Shown here: positions 1 to 5,971 of the stretch, piece after piece
Numbering within the stretch: position 1 is the first letter of the stretch
Layout: the number at the start of each line of letters is the position of its first letter
Made by a program: the position numbers and the translations under genes
Notes under the pieces: model-generated
The model's database searches: none
What the model saw: only the letters and a program-made list of their open reading frames with translations
What the model was told of the DNA's origin: nothing
NCBI GenBank assembly: GCA_905221605.1
Contig: CAJNDS010001645.1
Coordinates: 1-12,062, forward strand
Direction: 5' to 3'
DNA from: Symbiodinium natans
Taxonomy: Eukaryota > Sar > Dinophyceae > Suessiales > Symbiodiniaceae
DNA: 12,062 nucleotides

Positions 1-25
1 CCCCCCCATGCCACCCCTTCCCTCT

Positions 26-74
26 TCTGGCCCAGACCCCCATTCTGGGCTTGAAAACCTGGGTCTGGGCCAGA
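26..74. repeat. Inverted repeat with 14-bp perfect arms, copy 1
   Basis: TCTGGCCCAGACCC (26-39) and its reverse complement (61-74) flank a 21-base loop. The same structure recurs at 2990-3038. It marks the start of a larger repeated unit. Confidence 0.85.
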
Positions 75-216
75 TCAAGATGAAGGCTTTGCAGGGCCGG
101 GCAACACGGCAGCCCCTTCTTAGTCTTTCTCATCTTGGGTGGTCAGAGGGTGGGGTGGGGAAAAGCAACTTCGGGACCCCCATTCTGGGGTTGGAAACCT
201 GGATGAGGGCTTCGCA

Positions 217-249
217 ACCCCCCCCCACCCCCCCCCACCCCCCCACCCC
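217..249. repeat. Short C-rich tract
   Basis: About 33 bases of C runs separated by single A residues, similar in composition to the long tract at 2634-2930. Low-complexity DNA. Proline- or glycine-rich readings through it are not genes. Confidence 0.8.
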
Positions 250-313
250 GAGAACGAATGCAAGCAGAATGAAGACGAGCTGAGAAATACGAGCAGAGAG
301 AGAACGACTTCAA

Positions 314-623
314 GGGCTCCAAGAGGGCGGTTGGGAAGGCGGGTTTCCAGCCCTAAAAACTCCAAGACCATGATTCCCAACCCCCCCTTCAAAAGGCTCC
401 AGAGAGGGGGTTGGGAAGGCGGGTTTCCAGCCCAAAACACTCCAAGACCATGATTCCCAACCCCCCCTTCAGAGAGGGGGGTTGGGAAGGCGGGTTTCCA
501 GCCCAAAACACTCCAAGACCATGATTCCCACCCCCCCCTTCAAAGGCTCCAGAGAGGGGGGTTGGGAAGGCGGGTTTCCAGCCCAAAACACTCCAAGACC
601 ATGATTCCCAAACCCCCCTTCAA
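314..623. repeat. Four tandem copies of a 74-81 bp hairpin-forming unit
   Basis: Copies lie at about 314-394, 395-470, 471-544 and 545-623, with a partial start at 624-630. Each unit has GGGGGTTGGGAA near its start and TTCCCAACCCCC near its end (for example 406-417 and 454-465), so each can fold into a stem of 12-13 bp. Differences are mainly in G and C run lengths. No gene is supported. Confidence 0.85.
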
Positions 624-791
624 GGGCTCCGAATACGGGTAGTTGGTTCTAGGGTGGGTTGGGGATTGGCTCGAACTGGAATGGTTCGAGGGTGGGGTGG
701 GGGAAAACAAAACATTATGTTAACAAAATTAGGGTTTTTTTGTCAATCCGGACCAACACTTTTGGTTCTACCTTCGGTCTGGGAAAGCAAG

Positions 792-1242
792 CGCGAAGAC
801 AAGGGACATGCGACAAAGCCGACGAGCACGAAGGGAGGGGACATACGACAAACCCTAAGAACACGAAGGGAGGGGACGTACGACAAACCTTTAGACCTCT
901 CATCAAACCATACGAGCACGAAGGGAGGGGACATACGACAAACCCTACGAGCACGAAGGGAGGGGACATACGACAAACCTCTGAGAATAAAATCTCAGTT
1001 TCTGAATTCTTGGGATTCTTTGCAAGCAGACGAAGAGGGACAGACGACAAAGCCGACGAGCACGAAGGGAGGCGACATACGACAAACTCTAACAGCACGA
1101 AGGGAGGGGACGTGCGACAAACCTGTAGACCTCTCATCAAACCCTACGAGCATGAAGGGAGGGACATACGACAAACCCTACGAGCACGAAGAGAGGGGAC
1201 ATACGACAAACCTCTAGGCCTCTCATCAAACCCTACGAGCAG
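792..1242. repeat. 35-bp satellite array, copy 1
   Basis: Units such as ACGAGCACGAAGGGAGGGGA plus ACATACGACAAACC repeat with a 35-bp period (for example starts at 911 and 946). Since 35 is not a multiple of three, each unit shifts frame, and the apparent ORFs are three readings of one repeat. The array is broken by a unique stretch at about 981-1030 and by CTCTCATCAAACC segments. Confidence 0.85.
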
Positions 1243-1259
1243 GATCCAACATGAGGCGA

Positions 1260-1308
1260 GGTCACCGGGGCACTAATTGGAAAGCAACCATGTGGAAGCC
1301 AGGCAGCT
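1260..1308 (+). repeat. Dispersed 49-bp block, copy 1
   Basis: The block beginning GGTCACCGGGGCACTAATT and ending near CCAGGCAGC occurs here, at about 3070-3117 and at 3984-4032. The copy at 3070 is outside the satellite context, so the block is a repeat in its own right. Function unknown. Confidence 0.8.
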
Positions 1309-1366
1309 TAAAGTGTGCCAAACACAACCAACAAGACGGCCAAAAATAGGCAGGGTCACCGGGGAA

Positions 1367-1925
1367 AACGAACACGAGCAAAGTGAATATGAGCAGAAAG
1401 AGAACGAATACGAGCAGACTGACGTCGAGCAGAGAGAGAACGAACACGAGCAGAATGAATACGAGCAGAAAGAGAATGAGTACGAGCAGACTCAGTACGA
1501 GCAGAAAGACAGCGAAAACGAGCGGACTGAAATCGAGCAGAGAGAGAGAACGAACACGCGCAGAAAGAGCACGAACACGATCAGAAAGAGAACGAACACG
1601 AGCAAAATGAATATGAGCAGAAAGAGAACGAATACGAGCAGAATGATTACGAGCAGAGAGAGAACGAAGACGAGCAGACTGAAATCGAGCAGAGAGAGAG
1701 AACGAATACGAACAGAATGAATACGAGAAGAAAAACAACGAACTGAAATCGAGCAGAGAGAGAACGAATACGAGCAGAATGAATACGAGCAGAACGAGAA
1801 CGAACACGAGACGAGCAGATCAGAAAAAAAACGAATTCGAGCAGAATGAATACGAGCAGAAAGAAACGCATACGAGCAGAATGGAAACCAAGCAGAATGA
1901 CAAAGAACACGAGCAGAATGAATAA
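1367..1925. repeat. Array of 15- and 21-bp units, copy 1
   Basis: Units of the kind GAGCAGAAAGAGAACGAATAC (21 bp) and GAGCAGAATGAATAC (15 bp) alternate. Nearly all steps are multiples of three, so long frames stay open on both strands, rich in Glu/Gln/Asn/Tyr one way and Leu/Phe/Val/Ser the other. No start, flanking coding sequence or nonrepetitive domain supports a gene. Confidence 0.82.
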
Positions 1926-2090
1926 ATGAGGTTGGAAGACAGGGCTTGCTGAGGAAAATGAGAACTTTATATTTCTTAATGTTTTGGGATTCTCTGGGTG
2001 GGTGGGTTTTTTTCTAGAGTCCAGACAGCGGCTCTACTAGAGATTGCTCGACCCAGAGCTGCTGAACTCTCTCTATCATATAATAATTTA

Positions 2091-2636
2091 AACCTTAATG
2101 GGGAACGTGGCCATTGGCAAAAAAACCGTGGCCATTGGCAAAAAAACCGTGGCCATTGGCAAAAAAGCCGTGGCCATTGGCAAATTCGCCAATGGCCACG
2201 GGAAAGTTGCCAATGGCCACTGCTTTTTTGCCAATGGCCACCAATGTCATTAAGGTTGGTCGCCAAAATGGGTTTTTCAAACCCAATTCGCACAAAATGC
2301 CCCCCAACCTTAATGGGGAACGTGGCCATTGGCAAAAAAGCCGTGGCCATTGGCAACTTTTCGGGCTTTTTGCCAATGGCCACGGCTTTTTTGCCAATGG
2401 CCACGTTCCCCATTAAGGTTGGGCCCCAACCTTAATGGGGAACGTGGCCATTGGCAAAAAAGCCGTGGCCATTGGCAAGTGGCATTTGCCAATGGCCACG
2501 GGAAAGTTGCCAATGGCCACGGCTTTTTTGCCAATGGCCACGGCTTTTTTGCCAATGGCCACGGCTTTTTTGCCAATGGCCACGGCTTTTTTTTGCCAAT
2601 GGCCACGGCTTTTTTGCCAAGGCCACGGCTTCCACC
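2091..2636. repeat. Cluster of inverted repeats built from a 20-bp unit
   Basis: The unit CGTGGCCATTGGCAAAAAAG and its reverse complement occur many times. They form at least three foldback blocks edged by AACCTTAATG or CATTAAGGTT: about 2091-2257, 2303-2423 and 2425-2636. The last lacks its right edge and runs into the C tract. A small hairpin (TGGGTTT, 3-base loop, AAACCCA) lies between the first two. The form suggests nonautonomous foldback elements. No protein is encoded. Confidence 0.82.
2303..2423. repeat. Palindrome with perfect 54-bp arms
   Basis: Bases 2303-2356 are the exact reverse complement of 2370-2423, with a 13-base spacer (2357-2369). The right edge also forms a 37-bp palindrome with the start of the next block (18-bp arms around one base, about 2405-2441). 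Confidence 0.9.
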
Positions 2637-2930
2637 CCACCCCCCCACCCCCCCCACCCCCCCCACCCCCCCAACCCCCCACCGCCCCCCACTCCCCGCC
2701 CACCCCCTCCCCCCCCCACCCCCCCCACCCCCCCCAACCCCCCCCACCCCCACCCCCCCCACCCCCCCCACCCCCCCCACCCCCCCCACCCCCCACCCCC
2801 CCCCCCCCCCCCCCCCACCACCCCCCCCCACCCCCCCACCCCCCCCACCCCCCCCACCCCCCCCACCACCCCCCCCAACCCCCCCCCACCACCCCCCCCC
2901 TCCCAGTCCCCCACCCCAACCCCCCCAACC
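2634..2930. repeat. Long C tract, (C6-10 A)n
   Basis: About 300 bases made almost only of C runs interrupted by single A, rarely T or G. The minus strand has dozens of G runs long enough for G-quadruplexes, the plus strand for i-motifs. Proline-rich and glycine-rich open frames across it are composition artefacts. Assembly length here is uncertain. Confidence 0.88.
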
Positions 2931-2989
2931 ACGAATCAGCACAATGGCCACGTTCCCCCCCCCCCTCAACCCCTCTCTGAAGCGCCTCT

Positions 2990-3038
2990 TCTGGCCCAGA
3001 CCCCCATTCTGGGCTTGAAAACCTGGGTCTGGGCCAGA
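2990..3038. repeat. Inverted repeat with 14-bp perfect arms, copy 2
   Basis: Arms at 2990-3003 and 3025-3038 match those at 26-39 and 61-74, and the loop is also the same. The repeat marks the start of the second large unit about 2.97 kb after the first. Confidence 0.85.
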
Positions 3039-3045
3039 TGAGGGT

Positions 3046-3281
3046 TTGCGGGGTGAGAGCCAAAAAGGCGGTCACCGGGGCACTAATTCCAAAGCAACCA
3101 TGTGGAAGCCAGGCAGCCAAAACAACCAGCGAGACGGCCAGCACGGTCACCGGGGAACTTTAGATCAGCCCCCATCAAGCAAAGCAAAAATCCAGAATGT
3201 AAGCAATCAGCGCCCCAGCAAGCACGAACAAACCCAGTAAGTAAGCAAGCAGCACCCCGCCCCCACCCCGACAACAAAGAA
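3046..3281. other. Non-coding stretch between repeats
   Basis: About 235 bases rich in A and C, containing the third copy of the dispersed block (3070-3117) and a second shorter GGTCACCGGGGA match near 3155. I see no gene, RNA or regulatory signal here. Confidence 0.5.
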
Positions 3282-4335
3282 CGAATACGGGTAGTTGGTT
3301 CTAGGGTGGGTTGGGGATTGGCTCGAACTGGAATGGTTCGAGGGTGGGGTGGGGGAAAACAAAACATGAGGTTAACAAATTAGTTTTTTGTCAATCCGGA
3401 CCAACACTTTTGGTTCTACCTTCGGTCTGGGGAAAGCAAGCGCGAAGACAAGGGACATGCGACAAAGCCGACGAGCACGAAGGGAGGGGACATACGACAA
3501 ACCCTAAGAGCGCGAAGGGAAGGGACATGCGACGAATCTGTAGACCTTTCATCAAACCCTACGAGCACGAAGGGAGGGGACATACGACAAACCTCAAAAA
3601 TAAACCCGTACATTTCTCAATGTTTTGGGAATATCTGCAAGCAGAAGAAAAGGGACATACGACAAAGCCGACGAGCACGAAGGGAGGGGACATACGACAA
3701 ACCTCTGAAAATAAAACCTCAGTTTCGTAATTCTTGGGATTCTCTGCAAGCAGACAAAGAGGGACATACGACAAAGCCGACGAGCACGAAGGGAGGCGAC
3801 ATACGACAAAATCTAAGAGCACGAAGGGAGGGGACGTACGACAAACCTGTAGACCTCTCATCAAACCCTACGAGCATGAAGGGAGGGACATACGACAAAC
3901 CCTACGAGCACGAAGAGAGGGGACATACGACAAACCTCTAGGCCTCTCATCAAACCCTACGCGCAGGAGCCAACATGAGGCGAGGTCACCGGGGCACTAA
4001 TTGGAAAGAAACCATGTGGAAGCCAGGCAGCTTAAAGTGTGCCAAACACAACCAACAAGACGGCCAAAAATAGGCAGGGTCACCGGGAAAACGAACACGA
4101 GCAAAGTGAATATGAGCAGAAAGAGAACGAATACGAGCAGACTGGCGTCGAGCAGAGAGAGAACGAATACGAGCAGAATGAATACGAGCAGAAAGAGAAT
4201 GAGTACGAGCAGACTCAGTACGAGCAGAAAGACAGCGAAAACGAGCGGCTTGAAATCGAGCAGAGAGAGAACGAATACGTGCAGAAAAAGCACGAACACG
4301 AGCAGAAAGAGAACGAACACGAGCAAAATGAATAT
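3282..4335. repeat. Composite host repeat, copy 2, left part
   Basis: This matches 630-1614 in order. It includes a 35-bp array (about 3442-3965), the dispersed block (3984-4032) and the start of the 15/21-bp array (4090-4335). The 35-bp array has one more interruption than copy 1, near 3597-3645. The match breaks exactly at the retroelement end and continues at 11635. Confidence 0.85.
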
Positions 4336-4524
4336 TCTTGGAGGGTGCTCCGATGCTTCTGCTCTCAAGCCCTCAGAGCAACATGCACTCACAGAGTCTC
4401 CGACTTGTTTGCACGCTCGCTTGCTCACTCCTCACGACTCACGGAAAGAGAGGGCGGCTTTCAGCCGCTGCTGCCACAGGCCGCTCGTTTGCGGCAAGTG
4501 GCAAAGTCTTCAAACACACAGCTC
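4334..4524 (-). repeat. B2 terminal repeat (3' end of the retroelement)
   Basis: This is the 191-bp counterpart of B1 and forms the 3' terminus of the element. The host tandem array ends at 4333 or 4335, depending on where the shared AT is assigned. The array continues at 11635 on the other side of the element. Confidence 0.88.
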
Positions 4525-4543
4525 GTGGTGGCGGGGCGGTGGT

Positions 4544-4608
4544 GGCCGAAAAAACTTGCCGGGTGAGTGCATTGAATCATGCTGTACACCTCAAAGAATG
4601 TGGGCCAT
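4544..4608 (-). repeat. A2 repeat (internal copy of the 5' end)
   Basis: This is the 65-bp counterpart of A1, identical by eye over its whole length. It lies directly downstream of B1 and is separated from B2 by a 19-bp G/T-rich spacer (4525-4543). The order B1-A2-B2 is the diagnostic 3' end of PAT/Ngaro-type elements. Confidence 0.88.
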
Positions 4609-4614
4609 TCTTGG
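4592..4614. other. Candidate recombination site at the B1-A2 junction
   Basis: Two 8-bp arms, CAAAGAAT (4592-4599) and ATTCTTGG (4607-4614), are inverted repeats with one mismatch around the 7-bp spacer GTGGGCC. This resembles the paired-arm core sites used by tyrosine recombinases. It spans the exact joint of the element's two ends, and the crossover AT is the first two bases of the right arm. Recombinase binding here is inferred. Confidence 0.45.
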
Positions 4615-4797
4615 AGGGTGCTCCGATGCTTCTGCTCTCAAGCCCTCAGAGCAACATGCACTCACAGAGTCTCCGACTTGTTTGCACGCTCGCTTGCTCA
4701 CTCCTCACGACTCACGGAAAGAGAGGGCGGCTTTCAGCCGCTGCTGCCACAGGCCGCTCGTTTGCGGCAAGTGGCAAAGTCTTCAAACACACAGCTC
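4607..4797 (-). repeat. B1 repeat (internal copy of the split direct repeat)
   Basis: This 191-bp sequence is identical by eye to 4334-4524. It begins 34 bp beyond the recombinase stop codon and abuts A2 without a gap. The B1-A2 joint at 4606/4607 reproduces the end-to-end junction expected in a circular DNA intermediate of the element. Confidence 0.88.
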
Positions 4798-4831
4798 TCC
4801 CAACCTGACCCACACGGGCGGGCGGGCGGGA

Positions 4832-5971
4832 CTACAAGCGCGCTTCGACGCGCCCCGCAGCATCACGACATGCAGCCAGGATATTCATGAAACAACCCCC
4901 CAAAGACCCAACCCGGCACCGAACCCCAGGGGAAAAACGAACCAGGACCTCGGTCGCGCCCAATTCCTGGACATATGTTTCCAGCATACGGAATGACTTC
5001 CAACGACCGCGCCATTGTAAGCGCGTCAGGTCCTCATCCCAGTATCTGAAAAGAAAAGTAGCGCCTCCGGGACGTAGCGAGGACGGCAGGAAAGTGACAG
5101 CGCCCAAAACCTCAGTTTGGAGTGCTCCAAACCTCAGCTTAAACGAGGCCCAAGAGCCATTCCAAATCCGCCTCCACATCGGGGTCGTCCCTACCACCAA
5201 GGTGATCCACGTGGCCACACCCGGAAACTCGACTCGAACATGTTGGGAGGTTGCAGCCCGAAATCTGGTTTTGGGATGAGGCACGCGGATGTACAGCACG
5301 TCTTCTTCGAAGTGGTCGCCTGGCAATGCCAGATCTTGCCGACGTAGTCCAATAAGCTCGGAGGGCCTCAGCAATCCAAAAAAGCCAAGCACCAGCAAAG
5401 CCGCCATCCGCGGCCACCGCCAGAGCAGAGCAGTAACGACAAGTGCATCGTTCACCGCCTTGGGTACCGGCGGGTGATGTTGTACTGGTTCTAACTGCTC
5501 CCAGGTTTTCACCAGATTCCACGGCGCGGCAAGCGAGGATCTCAGCCATCCAAACCGTTGGGCCAGGGCATTTAAGGTCTCGGCTGCAGCTCGACGGCTG
5601 CGGCGTTGTAGAAACATAGCAACCATATATTCTTCGAGCCAATCGGACAAAACGTCTGAGTGCCCTCGAGCCAAGGTCTCCAACGTCATCCCAGGTAGCT
5701 GAGGCAAGAGCCACTCCTCCAGGCTGGCAATCAAACTCGTCCGGATCTGGTGCGTCTTCTCGGTGACTCGGCCTCTCAGCAAGTGCTCCCGGGTCCTGAC
5801 GCCTTCTGAAGGCGGTCGCGGCGCCTGGACTTCCAGAGCACTGAAGCAAAAGAGCCCCCACAAAAACCATCCACCTGTTGTATGCCCGGGGCAAACCCTG
5901 CAAGGCATCCAAAGAAGCTGCACCTGAGCGAAGACCAGCTCTAAGCTGCCAAAACCATGGCGGTAAAGCAA
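4832..5971 (-). CDS. Tyrosine recombinase (integrase) of the retroelement
   Basis: A 379-codon frame ends in TAG at 4834-4832, 34 bp before B1. It is open from a TAA at 5986-5984. The nominal first codon is TTG at 5971 and the first ATG is at 5908. Residues about 80-160 form an N-terminal helical domain (SLIASLEEWLLPQL onward). The catalytic core shows Box A FFGLLRPSELIGLRRQDL with Arg202, then Lys234 (HPKTR), Box B SLRPGGAT with Arg300, RGRW with Trp324, and the nucleophile Tyr333 in ETYVQELG (codon at 4975-4973). The usual His of HxxR is Ser297. These proteins insert circular DNA without target duplication, which agrees with the element's ends. It lies +1 relative to Pol, so expression needs a frame change, re-initiation or splicing. 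Confidence 0.82.
   Translation of the reverse strand: MLYRHGFGSLELVFAQVQLLWMPCRVCPGHTTGGWFLWGLFCFSALEVQAPRPPSEGVRTREHLLRGRVTEKTHQIRTSLIASLEEWLLPQLPGMTLETLARGHSDVLSDWLEEYMVAMFLQRRSRRAAAETLNALAQRFGWLRSSLAAPWNLVKTWEQLEPVQHHPPVPKAVNDALVVTALLWRWPRMAALLVLGFFGLLRPSELIGLRRQDLALPGDHFEEDVLYIRVPHPKTRFRAATSQHVRVEFPGVATWITLVVGTTPMWRRIWNGSWASFKLRFGALQTEVLGAVTFLPSSLRPGGATFLFRYWDEDLTRLQWRGRWKSFRMLETYVQELGATEVLVRFSPGVRCRVGSLGGCFMNILAACRDAAGRVEARL

Larger units (their letters stand above)
630..2031. repeat. Composite host repeat, copy 1 (uninterrupted)
   Basis: This block starts CGAATACGGGTAGTTGG and matches 3282-4335 plus 11635-12062 in the same order. It contains a G-rich leader, the 35-bp array, a block with GTCACCGGGGCACTAATT, the 15/21-bp array and an AT-rich tail with TTCTTAATGTTTTGGGATTC. 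Differences between copies are scattered substitutions and small indels. It has no retroelement and so shows the uninterrupted target. Confidence 0.85.

Noticed and set aside
660-700. Possible tRNA-like or RNA polymerase III promoter (GGCTCGAACTGG and GGTTCGAGGG)
   Set aside because: The two boxes are too close together, the T-loop match is partial and no cloverleaf can be drawn. The repeat near 3310-3350 has the same features.
650-700. Relic dinoflagellate spliced leader
   Set aside because: Only a short GGCTC-type similarity is present; the rest of the leader sequence is missing.
792-1242. CRISPR-like array
   Set aside because: The 35-bp units are contiguous, without unique spacers of regular length, and the DNA looks eukaryotic.
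654-1276. Overlapping plus-strand ORFs and minus-strand ORFs in the 35-bp array
   Set aside because: Two frames give the same peptides in rotation because the period is 35 bp. There is no coding constraint.
2329-3150. Long proline-rich (plus strand) and glycine-rich (minus strand) ORFs
   Set aside because: They are only translations of the foldback units and the C tract; all frames are open because of composition.
4334-4797. Long terminal repeats of a Gypsy or Copia element
   Set aside because: The 191-bp copies are both at the 3' side and the 65-bp copies are at the 5' end and internal. There is no 5-bp target duplication and no DDE integrase, so this is not an LTR element.
4338-4890. Plus-strand ORFs across the B and A repeats
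   Set aside because: They arise from non-coding terminal repeats and the duplicated 191-bp sequence; no domain is visible.
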